Shown here: one piece after another, positions 27,010-39,921 of the stretch | Layout: each line of letters opens with the position of its first letter | How positions within the stretch are numbered: position 1 is the stretch's first letter | Source: Agelaius tricolor | Taxonomy: Eukaryota; Chordata; Aves; Passeriformes; Icteridae | Direction: 5' to 3' | DNA length: 64,000 nt | NCBI GenBank assembly: GCA_023055355.1 | Contig: JALJCS010000002.1 | Span: 86,887,001-86,951,000, forward strand | Program-made: the position numbers and the translations under genes | The notes under the pieces: model-generated | What the model was told of the DNA's origin: nothing | Seen by the model: the letters and a program-made list of their open reading frames with translations, nothing else | Databases searched by the model: none

Positions 27010-27570
27010 TTTAGCCACACCCATAAGACAGCACAGGACAAACACAACCATACACACAAACTCCTCCAAATGGCTCATGTGTTGCTGATTCTGTTAACTC
27101 AGTGAAGGTGAGGTTCCCCAGGACAAAGGTTGAGTGTGTTCTTCCAGCAGACAGAGAGAGCACAAAGGGCTCCTCGTGCTGGGCTCCATAGAGCTGACAT
27201 GGACAGAAGTACATCCCTGCAGTGTGATTTGCCTCGTGCACAAACCCTCAACCAGGCCTGGGACCTTATCATATCTGCAGGAGTTGGCTTGGACCTGTGA
27301 GTCCCTCAATCAGCCAGCTGTACAGCAGACTTCTGTTCTCTGTCTCTCCCAGATTTATGGCTGCTTCAATACCTGGCTCCAAGCCTCTGAGCCACTCTCC
27401 AGGCCAATGCCAGCCCTGCTTTTGGTGCACACTGACACCTCCACACAGGGCACACACACTCTCCAGATGACTGGACACCAAAGTGCAGTGGCCCCTAACA
27501 CCCAATGGCCCCACTTCAGTCAGGACTCTGGGCTGACACTGGCACTCAATACTCCAAATATACAAATATA
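27010..27570. other. GC-richer unexplained block in ASAP1 intron 1
   Basis: This block of about 550 bp has a clearly higher GC content than its neighbours and long open frames on both strands: 145 codons on plus from 27134 (non-ATG or ATG start not settled), and 98, 76 and 71 codons on minus. The translations show no family I recognise. A diverged retroviral LTR or other old repeat is possible, but I see no terminal TG...CA pair or target duplication that I would defend. Confidence 0.3.
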
Positions 27571-27964
27571 GTTAGAAGAGAGCCCCCTCACCCAGAAATA
27601 CATGACTAGCCCTTATTCCCCCATTCTGCTCTCCTATGCTTCTGCTCCAAATCCCCTTGAATCCTCCTTTACAGAATCACAGACCCTGCCTTTTGCCCTT
27701 CCTCTAAATATTCTGTAACACCTCCATCCCATAATATGTCTCATGGAAATGATCATCTTCCTGCAGCAGACCTGGGAAGAACCAGGTCAGGATGCTCCAT
27801 TTCTCAGACTATTTCCCCATCTGTCACCATTCCAGTGGGTCTCTTTGTGGTTTTGGAGATGAGCCTTTTACCACACAGTCTAATTTACCCCCAGCCTTTA
27901 ACAGTAAAGCAAGAGAGGACTGCACCATTGTACACATTGTACCTCAGATACTCAAGGAGTTAAG

Positions 27965-28146
27965 GTGATGTCATTTGGAACAAGCTGCCCAAGGAAGTGG
28001 TGGGATCACCATCCCTGAAAGTGTTCAATAAACATGTGGAGGCAGCACTTGAGGACATAGTTTAGTGGTGAACATGGTGGTGGTGCTGAGTTGACAGTTG
28101 GAGTTGATGACCTTAGTGGCCTTTTCTGACATTAACAATTTTATAC
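27965..28146 (+). mobile_element. CR1 LINE 3' fragment, third subfamily, diverged
   Basis: Key words are AAGCTGCCCAAGGAAGTGGT, CCATCCCTGAAAGTGTTCAA, GGACATAGTTTAGTGGTGAA and AGTTGGAGTTGATGACCTTA. These match the CR1 type whose 3' end has GGTTGGACTCGATGATCTT. The terminal repeat is not recognisable. Confidence 0.85.
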
Positions 28147-30213
28147 CATACAAAAAAAAAGTTATTGTTTAATAAAGATCTATTTGAAAGTTTGCAAATC
28201 AGCAAAAACTTGCTAGGATGTACATGCCATTCCCTATCTCCTTCTAAAGCAGTAAGGACTTGACCAATTAATGACAACTTCCCCATAGATAATATAATCT
28301 AAAAGTGAAAAAGGAAAAATAAAAGTTAAATCATAGCAAAGACAGGAGTATTCTAGTATTCTTACATATACTACCAAAGCTCCCAAACAGAAGCCAAACT
28401 CCTTTGGGGTAAGAACTCTGCAAGTGTCAAGCAAAGTCTCTGATCTGATAGAGGCAACACATGAAAGAAAATGAAAATGTTTTCCTACACAGAGGAGGAG
28501 TACAACAAGACAGCACTTGCTAGCATGACAGACAGCACTCTTTTCAAGTTTTTACTGACAACATGAAAGAGGTTTATGTAACATTTGAGCACAGTCATAG
28601 AGAGTCCCTAGCAAGGATAAGAGGCAACATGAAGTCAAAGAAGTTCCCTTTAAGTCTACAAGCAAAAGAACACAGAAGGCCAGAGCCAAGTATGGACAAA
28701 TGTGGAAGACAGCAAGAGACAACAGGTTAAAAGTGGAAAGCTGTAAGATTACTCCTCCCCAAAAAGTAAAAGCAAAGGTGAAAGTGTACATAAAAGTTAG
28801 TACAGCTATTTTAGAGGAAATCAAGGCACTCATTTCTCAGCAGAACAGTTCAACACATATTCTTCACCTGTATTCCAGAGATCAGTGAATTCGTCAAGGA
28901 CTGGATTAAATAAATTACCTTTAAAAAAAACCCAAAACCACATAAAACCCACTGCAAAATCAGAAAAATTTCACCCTCAACAAGTTCAGGCCTTGGCAAG
29001 ACCAACAAGCTACAAGAAGCTGCATTACAAGCACCTCTGTGCTCTGCTTTCCCAAAGGCTGCCTTGCTGTGTGGTGCTAAAAATAAAACCCCTTTTGGTT
29101 ACATTTGTTTTAACTTACTGACTTGAAAAATCTACAGCCAACTCACGTAACACCGTGTCTGTCCTTTTCTCTGCCTGCTGGTAAAGTTCTCTGGGCTCCT
29201 CTTTTTTTCTGAATCCTTACTGTGTTTGTCTAAGTTCACCCACCCTTTCTTCCACCTAGTCTCTTCCTCCTCCCACTTTCACTTGGAGAATTTAATGGTT
29301 TTTTTTCCTCAATTCTCCATTATTCCCATTGTCTCTGTCTGTCAGTCAATCAGTGCCTTGCAAACCACATTTAATCTGCAGCCGTTCTGGCTGAGAGCTC
29401 AAGAAAACTTCACATCCTTCCAAAAAACCCCATGAACTCCACTACCTACTCAAAACCAGACAAGTGACACATTTAAACATTCTTTTTTCAGCAGGTGACT
29501 GCAAAACAACCAAAGAATGCATCACATACTCACAGTCTAACAAAACAATTGAGTGAATTCATAGATTAACTGACCCCTAATTAATATAATAAAATACAAA
29601 TCTGAAAACCATGCAGTTAGAAAAGAAAGAAAGGAATTGTTCCCAAGGTTCTACTATAGGCACGACTAATAAAATGGAAGGAAAAACTGCAGAACTTCCT
29701 TGATTTTTCAAATTTTATTACAGAAATGGTTTCCCAGGAAGACAACCCTAACTCTGCTGCTGCCTTCCACGAGCACTCCTGTGTGTGGCACAGCAGAATG
29801 TGCAGCCCAGGGCTGGAAGAGAGGTAGGACTGCCCTGCTCAGGCTCATGCACAGACCTTCAGCTGCTCACCAGGCCTGGCCCTGCAGGAACAGATGCCAT
29901 AGAAACTTTGTCTGTGAAACTATGAAAAACAATGACTTAGGTTTTGGCCTGTAATTATGAGTTCCACAAACAAATAGTTCACACTTATATGTTTCATACT
30001 GCTAATAGTTAAGTAAGACTTCTTTGAAGAAGTATGACATTTAAATTCCAAAGATTTTTTCAGATTGTCTGTTACATTACTTTGATTAATGTTTGTTACT
30101 ACCTTGAGGCGCCTTCACTTAACAAGGCAAAACTACACAGTCACTTGGATAACAACACGTTTACCTGATGGTTAGAAATGCATGCATGCTCTTACATATG
30201 GGACTTTAAAATT

Positions 30214-30230
30214 AAAACAAACAAACAAAC
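30214..30230. repeat. (AAAC)n microsatellite
   Basis: About four AAAC/CAAA units in intron 1. Confidence 0.8.
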
Positions 30231-30696
30231 ATCACGCAGCAATTAGTAGCATCTTAGCTCTTCTTCTCAATTGCTCTCTGAGTTTAAGAACTAAACCATT
30301 TGTACCAGCATGTAACTTCATAAATTCAGTATCCTAGCCAAAATAAAGTACTATTCCTATAACAAAGTGTCAATGATTTCAACTGAGCTCATAGAATTCA
30401 GAGAATCCTCACTCTTACAAGAAATCAAGCACTTTCCATGATGCAGCAGTAGCTTCTGAATCCTACAGGTGTAATTCAAAATGAAGTGTGGTATCACAGA
30501 CTCCTGGAGTTATGCTGAATGTTAGATTACAATGTGTGTATTGGATATCTTGAGAATCTTTGGGAAAAATAAAATCTTGGTTATATTCCAAGCTTCCTGA
30601 AAGAAAAAGCATTCTAAACCAATTAGCTGGAAGGAATTGTCTACCTTAAAAAAGGATATTCCAAGGATTCACTCATGGCTACCATACAATTTTCTT

Positions 30697-30737
30697 CTGG
30701 CACTGATTTCTGAAATTTTCTCCTGGCACTGATTTCT
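30697..30737. repeat. 26-bp-period direct duplication
   Basis: CTGGCACTGATTTCT occurs at 30697-30711 and 30723-30737; flanking bases are also similar, giving an imperfect tandem duplication with a 26-bp period. Confidence 0.75.
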
Positions 30738-33700
30738 AAAAGCCAAATAACTTGTGCACCTTGTAGTTTCACAGCTGCGTGATACAACAGCTAATCTAAA
30801 ACCCCAAAAGCAAAGATTCTCCCCCTAGTTTTCACAAGGCAAAACTCTATGCTGGTTCAAATGTTGCAATGAATCCAAACACCTCTCTGTTTGGTAAGAG
30901 AACAGCTGATATAAAATTGACATTTCAAATTAAAACAGACTTTTACTAAAACACTTGGAATTTCGGAAAGATTGCAGAGGAAGACACAGTACATAGCATG
31001 CTGCATTTTTGACCAAAGAAACTTACACAAACCCTTTATTCAAATGCCAGGCTGTCAAAAACATACAACTATTTGAAATCAACTTCTCCCCTTAATGTCT
31101 TATAGAACACAGATGTCTTGGCAAGGTTGGCACAAACAAAAACCTCCAAGCTATTCAACCAGCTGCTTTGATTTTGTTATGCCTGAACAGTCGCATGCTC
31201 AGTTGAGACCTCTATTCTGTTTATGCCTTGAGTCAGTATAAAGCTTTTTGCTCTTTATTAGCAGAAGCAGTAGTTTTTAAATTATTTCTTGTGACACAAG
31301 GAAACAAAACAACCTCTGCAGAAATGACTCACCAATATTAATAAAAAAAACAAAAACAAGTCTTGAAAAATCAGTAAGTTGTTACCAATGTATGAATGTC
31401 TATAGAGCATACAACATAAGTTGGGTTGTTTTGTTTTACAAATCTTAAGATATATAACCAATATACAACATCTTAATAAAAAAATTTAAACTGAACTATT
31501 GATACCCCCATGCATGCTCCCAGCCTGGAACAAACCCAGAGTAGCTCAGACCGTGTTTTTACAAGTTTCTATTAACAGCATGTGCAATTGTTGCAGTTAC
31601 CCAATTTACAGGCCTTTACTGCATCTGCACCATACATCACCAAGGAGAGTATTATGACCAGAAAATACACTTTCCAAATCATCAGCAGTTTCCAAGCAAC
31701 TCACTTGTCAGGAGAAGCATTACTTTCAAAAAGTACCTAGAGAGACACTAAAACATATATGTACCTTAAAGGTATCTTTTAGGGCTTCCAAAGATGAAAC
31801 ATAATTGCCAGTTTGCAGCCCAATCGATCTAAACTGCTGGTGGAAAGAAATGAAAAACAAGCTGTCCACGATTTTGCTTTGCCTGTAAATAGTATCCTCT
31901 GAGCTATCTCAAGTGCTGTCAAGAAGAATAACACATCTGTGTGGTCTTAACACCAGCTAAGTCATCACTGGTTCAGTTACTGCACTACTGAACTAAGAAC
32001 AGAAACTTTCCCTTAACACTGGCATCAGTAAACATAAGGGAGTAATTTTTAACAGGTCTTGCTACAACTCATTCACCACAAATCACAGCAAATAGGGACT
32101 ATTTGCAATAATATGTTTCTTAATATACAATTTAACTATTTCCACTGAATTGTGTAACTTATACATTAACGATACCTTTAGAGTATGAGCCATTCTTTTT
32201 CAAAGATGATGGTTTTATTACAGTTGTGTTAAGAACAACTGAATGCACCTTATTCTGACAGAAGAACAACAATTACACACAAAAGTAATGGGTTTTTTGG
32301 TTTGTTTTTCTCAAATATTCATTCTACACCCTGTTTATACTTGATAAGCAGGTATGGGTTACTGTCTACTGTTATTATAAGTTGGAGGTCAGTTACCACA
32401 AAAACTGTAGACCTCATTGTGGCTACACACAATTCAATGCCTGTAATGATACATACTTATCCCATTCAGTACACTGTAGAAAATATGATTGCTGGTGTGT
32501 AAAGTCACAGTCTGTGCCATCAAAAAAAGGTAGCTCAGATTCTGCAGAATAACAACTTTAGCAAGCCACAAAAAGGGACAGAAAATTTCACCACATTCTC
32601 AGGCAAACACAATTGTTAATCAGCCTGTCAAATACAACATGCTAGTCTGCAAGACACCTTGACCCATATTTGCAGCTGCAAGAAAGAAAGAAAAAAATGA
32701 AAACTTCAAGTTTAGAGCTCTCCCTCTTTTCCACCCATGGCTTCAAGGATAAGATTAGTCATACACACAAACACTGCATCAAGGCTGGTTGCGCTTTCTA
32801 CCAGGTGCAGCAGGAGGTATGATGAAAGAAAGAATTCAGGACAGGCAGTTCTCCAGCTGACTCAGTGGGAGAGGGAGGGGAGAAAAGCTCTAAGTGAATT
32901 CAGTTGCAACTTTTTTAAACATCATTCTCCCATTTTTTTCCCTACTTCATTCAGAAACATTTGCACTGTGTGTCGCCATTCACAATCACGATGAATGTTT
33001 TAATTTGCACTCCATTTTACCATGGTTGGAGTTGATCGTGATTTTAAGATAACAAAATAGGTGGAATTTTTAATTCCAGCATGTAGCAAGTTACCAAAGA
33101 CAGGTGTGCTACCAAACACCCAGCTGCCTATTACATCCTTTTGATTATTCAAGGGGTTATCAGAAGCACAAGTTCCCACTTCAGCTGGATGATCCAAGCA
33201 GTGAAGTGGTATGACAGGTTAAGAAACTCAGAAATTGTGCCCACACAAATTGAGGATTTTCTGCAGCTGTTGTAATATCCAGAGGGTTTTTGACCCAACA
33301 TAAGTACCAGTTCACATGATGTGCATCAGAAACTCCTCTACATACTCAGCAACCTGGACATCAGCACCCACTCATTATATCCATTCTGAAACATCTACAG
33401 AGGATGCACAGCAGCTCCCAAAAGCACCACATACACTTCCAGACCAAGCCTACCCAAAGTCTGGTTCCCCCAAAATTGTCAAACTTGCTACACATGCAAT
33501 AACTCTGAAAAACTGATTTAAATGTCTTTAAGTACACTAACAGTCAAACTAGATCTTGGCAAATACTTTCAGGCACTTTGACATTAGAGAGTCTTATGCA
33601 AACCATTGCACTATCAGCACTGTGTGCTGATGTCAGGCATGTTTTGATCAATGTTTCACCACTCTATTCTCTAATCCACAGCCATACTTGACAGCTGTTG

Positions 33701-33989
33701 TTACCACAACTTGGATAAGGATATTCTCAAATTCATCATTAAAATAACTTCTCTGCTAGGTGGTTGTGCTATTTAGTGCATGTGGTTTATGTGGCAAAGT
33801 TTCCATAGCTGTGGGCAGGGCAATGAAAATGGGTTGCAAGGTGGCTCCTGTGAGAAGACACCAGAAGCTGCCTTCATGCTGGACAGAGTCAGCTCTTATT
33901 CCAAGAAGGACCTGATATATTTGGCAACAATTATTTTTAGGTTCAGTGGCTGCAATTTGCTTTTGATCTCAGGAGTAATTTTTAAAATG

Positions 33990-34013
33990 AATTTACATTT
34001 TAAAATGTAAATT
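33990..34013. repeat. perfect 24-bp palindrome
   Basis: AATTTACATTTT followed immediately by AAAATGTAAATT is an exact inverted repeat without a spacer. It lies in intron 1 within AT-rich DNA. No known factor is assigned. Confidence 0.85.
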
Positions 34014-35082
34014 TAAATCCATCTATCATTTAATTCACCATTCATTCAACTTTATCAAGCAAGTTGTAACTTTCATGAATTAGATAAAACTTTTCAGGTA
34101 TGTGTCTCACAAACCCATTTAGTGAAATGATGTAACAATCAGTAAATGCTATTCAGTACAAAACAGAAGAAGTACACATCTGAAGGGCTAGTGAGAATAC
34201 CCAGAAGGTTGCAGGTTGTCTCCTCAGACTTCTCTTAGGCAACCTGCAACATCTCAGTGGTATCCCTGGCTGAGAGCAACAACAGGGCTCAGCTGCCGCA
34301 ATGGTGCCCTGTGACCTGTTCAGGCCAGCCTGGGTCACAACACGATTACAGAGATGGGAATCCAGCTTATTCATCAGCCCTCAAAGAGCAATCCTCCTAT
34401 CAATCCTGCACAGTAACCTTGGTGCAGGCATCTACTCTGCTCCTGGCCTTAAGCTGAAACCTGCTGGCTTCCTACACAAACCCCACACACGTTTCAGTGC
34501 CGTCGTCACATACTCTGACCTTCCGTGCAAGTTCCTTTCTCTATTTCAGTTTCTCTTAATCTGATTAGTTAACACCTGTGACACCTGGCTGTAGTACCAG
34601 CTCACCCACATGACTTCAGGCAGAAGTTTACAGTGTGAGGAGTGGAGAGAACTAAATGAAATTGAGACTGAGGAAACAAAACAAAACCAGTTTCCGTTTG
34701 CTGTAAGTAATGACTTGCAGAGCATAACTACTCTTTCTCTTCCTAAACAGTATTTTAGTTTAAATATGCCACCAAATGTAAATTTCTGCTAATTTTATGA
34801 AGTCATGTCTTAAGACTGTAAATAGTTTCCATTAGACTAAAAAAACAAACACTTATCTAAAATTAACTGAAAAACAAACAAATACTCAGAACATGAAAAG
34901 AAAATAAAATTAACATACAATTTACTATCATAAGAAAAATATAAAAAGCAAGCACAGAGCATGACATCAAGACTGTAATATTTTAAGTACTGACTTTAAT
35001 GACCACATGGGGGATAACCTATCTATTATATGCAACTTTAGTACTAACATGCTGCGAAAAAATATTACAGTCCTTTGTAAAA

Positions 35083-35145
35083 AACAAACAAAACAAAAAA
35101 AACCAAAGACCACTAATACAAAGAAAAAAAACTCAAAACCACATC
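35083..35145. repeat. A/C-rich low-complexity tract
   Basis: A-rich sequence with scattered C (AACAAACAAAACAAAAAAAA type) in intron 1, similar to the 7-kb tract but short. Confidence 0.75.
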
Positions 35146-35669
35146 TTCTCCATTTTCTCTTGTGTAAAATTTAATCCCACAGAAGTCAGATAACAAAATT
35201 TTCTAAAGCCTAGGAGGTTATCTGGGGAAGAAAAGCTAAATAAGAAACATCAACAGTTTCAGGAGAAGTACAAAACAGTACAACTGCAGTTTGCAAAGGA
35301 AACTAAAAAAGACAAATATTACCTAGCACAGAACTACTCCCTAATGAACATCAAAGACCCCAAAAAACCCCACACTCTGAGTACCTTCAGGCCTCAAAGA
35401 AATTCCTAGTTCAATCTAATGATACATTTTTTATCCTGTAAAGTAAAAAAGGAACTAGATGAAGAGAGCCACATGCTGAAGATAATACAAAAGACTATTC
35501 CTCCACCCTGCCTGAAGAACTTCATCTCCCTTTCCATCCCTTTTTCTTTTTCACAGAACTTTGTCATTTTGCCCTCCTAACGCAATCCCAGTCGTGAGGC
35601 AGACGCCTTGTTTAAAAACTCTCAGCCAAAACATCCAGCCCAGTAAACAAAAATTCTCCTGGAAAAGGA

Positions 35670-35900
35670 ACCACAAATGGCCAATCAACAGGAACAAAAG
35701 CAAGGAGAGGCAAGCAATTAATTCTTCAGCAGCAAGAGCCAAGAAGTAGCCACTGCTGTGGCACTGTCCCACTGCGCTGCTCGCTCCCTGCTCCAGGCAC
35801 ACAAGCCTGGTGAGAGGAGCAGGCTGGCGAGGAAGGGCGGCACAAACACCACTCCTGCTGCTCATGCACCGACCCCCGGTTCAAGGGGACTTGTGCAGCA
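35670..35900 (-). promoter_or_regulatory. candidate intronic CpG patch with CCAAT box
   Basis: Within the AT-rich intron 1, about 35750-35880 carries a cluster of CpGs (for example CTGCGCTGCTCGCTCCCTG and CACCGACCCCCGGTTCAAG). A CCAAT motif (GGCCAATCAAC) lies near 35681. A 104-codon minus-strand frame (35551-35865) starts with an ATG near 35865 and contains a hydrophobic stretch, but resembles no known protein. The patch could be an alternative ASAP1 promoter, an enhancer or a chance cluster. Confidence 0.3.
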
Positions 35901-38900
35901 CCAGAGGCTCACCTGCCATCTGATTTAGGGAGATGTATTGAAACAAAGAACAAAGAAACTGCTTGGTTAACAAGCCTGGAGGACTTACACCCTTTACTGC
36001 TGCCGTGCTGCACAGGTGATCAAAGAAAGCCAAGACAAAACCAAGCCAAAAGGCAACGTGAAAAAAACAAAGTTATCCTTTGCTTTGGCCAACAGTGTAA
36101 CTAAAAGTGGCTGGCTACACATTTTTAAATCCCGAATTGATCATGTCCACTTGAAGACTGGTAATCCCACCCTTCTCTCTGACCAGCCCTATTCAGGAGT
36201 GGGGCAGAGAAGTGACATTCTTCCTGCAGAGAGGCAGAACTTCCTGCCAGCAGTGCCACCTGCACAACCGTGTCACAACTTCTCTTGCAGCACATGCAAT
36301 AAAGTTTCCATTTCCTGTGCAGGCACTTGTGGTCAATGCAGCCCCAGCAGTGCCGAGCACAGGCTCTGCCCCACAGCAGTGCACTGACCCAGCAATGCAC
36401 TGGCATAAGGACAGGAGAAGGGGACAAAATCTGCTCTGTGAAGACACATGGGTAACATTGTAAAGAATAAATATTTTTAATTTAACTCATTTAACTAAGC
36501 AAGAAAAAAAACTGTAACATTGTGAACCCTACCCCTGATTAATTAGCCCAGTTTTAAGTACTCGATGTTTTTGAAGTAAGCATCTGCCCAGTTCTCAGAT
36601 AACAACTTCAGACCAGGGTATCCTAATGTTCGCTGACCCACAGAAGTGCTGTCTCATTTTTCACACTGAAAGAAGGAAGTCTCCTGACATTTTGAACATC
36701 ACCTCACTAGACAAGGACAATGCATGGAAAATATGTTCAGCAATCCCACTTGAATTTAGATGCTCCTGTCTCCAGTGTACTTCTAAGGTAAAATTTTTCT
36801 ATAAGCATTCCACTCTTGGCCATGTTTTCAGCAAAGGTCAGCTGGCTAAAAGGGTCTTGTTTCCTGAAAACGTACAAACATTTGCACTATTAACCTAAGC
36901 TTTTTTGAAAACACAAAAAATTTTGCAAAGTACATTAAAATTATATTTAATATAAGATGGTCTCCTGATGAAACAGTATAAATACATACTTGTATTAAAT
37001 TAGTACTCAGCTATAATTCTCAGTATTACAGTTTTCCAACAAGGTATGTTGGAGAGCTCCCATTCTCCAACACACAACTTCAGATCTTTGATTATAATGT
37101 TTTAAGTAATTGTACCTAAGAAAATGAATGTCTGTCATTTAAAAAATAGAGCTTTTCATAATGGCAAAAGAGCCTGCAAATGAGATTACTAAAAGAAGAC
37201 ATCCTCCAAAAAGATGAAGTCATGGGCAAATAAGGAAATCATAGAAGCACTCTGCAAACTGAATGTAAAAATCACAAACCAGGAGATCTGCAGCAACAAT
37301 TTTTCTAAATGCTCACAAACCGAAATATTTTTCAAACACATTGAAAGCAAAAAGGTGGTCTTAGTTCTGCTGTGAACCTCCTCTCTCATTCCCACACCTC
37401 AAAACAACAAAGAAACTGACAAACATGGGGAGACAGAGAACAAAAATAATGCAAACCATGAGTTTGGTGAAGAGATACCTCAGGATCCAAGTCATTTAAT
37501 ATACTACAGATGCTTTTTGGTGAACAAATAGGTTTGTTAGCAACCTATTTGGTATAGTCTACCTAAATTTTCAACAAGATCTACCAATGCTCAACACCAA
37601 AGGTGCTTGATAAAGAAACAACTGGCATGAGATGAGGAAAAGCCATTCCTCCAGAGCAGCAACTGTTTAGAATTAAAGGAAATAGGAATTAACTCCAAAA
37701 TGTCCATTTTGCCATTCAAGGGAAGTCATCAGGAATCAGTTCTGCCATCTGTGCAGCTCAATGCATCCAACACTGTCTTGAAAGAATGTGGTTAGTAAAG
37801 TGACAAAGTTCACTGATGATATAAGATGTTCAAGAAAGAAAAATGAAAACTAGATGTGGAGAGGTCACGTAACTTCTCAAATTCAAACTACCCATTAAGA
37901 AAGCAGATGAAAAATAGGTAGGTAAAGGCATAAAGCAATGCACATAAAAAACCATTTTTGTAAATTTACATATATAATGTAAGTCTCTGAAGCATGACCG
38001 TGGTAGACAAAATACATGCTGTAGTTTTAAGAGTTTTCTTGAACTATCCTTGAATATTGAGGATACCAAACCACTGAGGACAGAGTAAAAAGCAGCACAA
38101 AAGGCATTATTATACCAAGATGGAAGTTCATAGTACATCTGCATTTTTCTCTTTGTATCTCAAAACATTAAAAGAGAGATATAAGAAGGTAATTAGGTTG
38201 ACCTAAACTATGGAAACACTTCCTAAGGGGGTGGGATTAAATATGTGTATGCTAATGTTCTTCAAGCTCAAAAAGAAGTGATTGATGTAAAGCAAGAGAG
38301 GTCTACAGTCTGTAAGAACAGAGGAAATAAACACAAAATGAATAATTATTTTCTCATACTATTAAATGACAAATTAAATCATAAGGAAGCAAGTTTAATT
38401 AAAAACTCTGGTTTTTATCTTAAACACCACATAGGTAAGATGTGAAATTTACGTTTGCATGGATGCTAACAAATTCTAATTAATGAGAAGGATATTCAAG
38501 ACATCTGTGTGTTTAATAGTTTATCATCTTCAGCTCAGGAAATTTCTGAGCAGCAGATTGTTGAAATAGCATCATAGTTAAGTTTTCCTGTTAATGTTCT
38601 CCCCAAGACAGATGCTATTGATCAGTGATTGTTAAAGAGCAGGATACAGGCTTAGGAGAACTTGTGATTTGACTCAATGCGGTGGCAATTTCTGGAGAAA
38701 AATTTGACAACCCAAACAAGTTTTGAGAATATCTAGAGCAAGTAAAGTTTTTACTGTTTCAATCACAGCACACTTCTCCACCCACAATGTGTGTTTCAAT
38801 TCCTAACCATTCACTTCTCTCATTATTGCGTTCACATAAGCCAGGGAGTCTCAGAAGCTCTATGTTAATGCAGCTACAAAAATGGATAACAGCATAGAAT

Positions 38901-39859
38901 TAACAGCAGGATGACTTGGACAGAACCAGTACCATTTACAGGGACATACACTGAGTTTCAGAACAAACTACCCACAAAAACAAGATTGACCAAGTTGTGA
39001 ATAATACATTTATTTCTGCAAAATATAAGCAGCTTTTATTGAAAAGGTTGTTATCTAAGTCTTGTGGAGGTCTTGCTACAAGCACTGAAGCATTTAAGAG
39101 CCATCCACATAGACTTTATATCAGTCAACTCTAGGCCCTTCAAGAAGGGACAAGATATACAAGGATGGAAAGCTGGGTGGAAAGTACTATACAAATGTTC
39201 TGCTCAAAGTCTGAGCAGAAATTAATAAAATTTCTTTTAAAATACTGCTCAATTTAATTTTAAGTTTAATACTGCTGAAGTTTTGAAACATTGTCTACCC
39301 GTTCCTCAGCGGAAATGAAAGTTTTCTGACTCTAACATTTTGGAGGAATACCATGATGCTTCAACTCATTGAGTAATGAACTATACCTGGTCCCTAGCAG
39401 ATCCTGGAACATGATCATAAACTTTCAGTATCTACCTTTGACTCCACATTTCATCACATAGCTCATCCAATCTTTTTGAAAGCAACATCCAAGACAGCAC
39501 AACTCATTACATCCATGTATCATATGCACTTGAGGAGCACATCTATTATTTTGCTGTATGCATTTTCACTTTTCTACATAAATTGTCTCTTCAACCAACA
39601 TAGTGTTGTATTCCATTTTGTTAATTCCATTATTAATAAAAAGAAAAAATGCTTTAAAAACTGCACACAAAGTATGAAGTAGGGCTTCTTCAAACTCAGT
39701 TAAAAGCTTCCTAAGAATGGTCAAAATCGTTCTAAAGATTAATCCACAAAATAAAAGCCAATACAAACAAACCCTTTGATTACAGGAAGCCTGTTTGAGA
39801 CTACAGTGCAGTCAAATAAACCAAAGCTCATGAACCAGTTGAAGATCTTCCCTCTCACT

Positions 39860-39921
39860 AGTGGGATGCTGGAAATAGAAGCCTTTGAGTACCCCTTCCA
39901 GCTCAAACCATTCTATGATTC
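39860..39921 (+). mobile_element. very short CR1 3' end
   Basis: Ends in CCTTCCAGCTCAAACCATTC followed by TATGATTCTATA, the CR1 3' terminus. The preceding 40 bp are only loosely similar, so the 5' limit is uncertain. Confidence 0.7.

Noticed and set aside
27134..27571. 145-codon plus-strand frame
   Set aside because: Frames are open on both strands in a GC-richer block, and the translation has no known relatives; kept only as an unexplained block.
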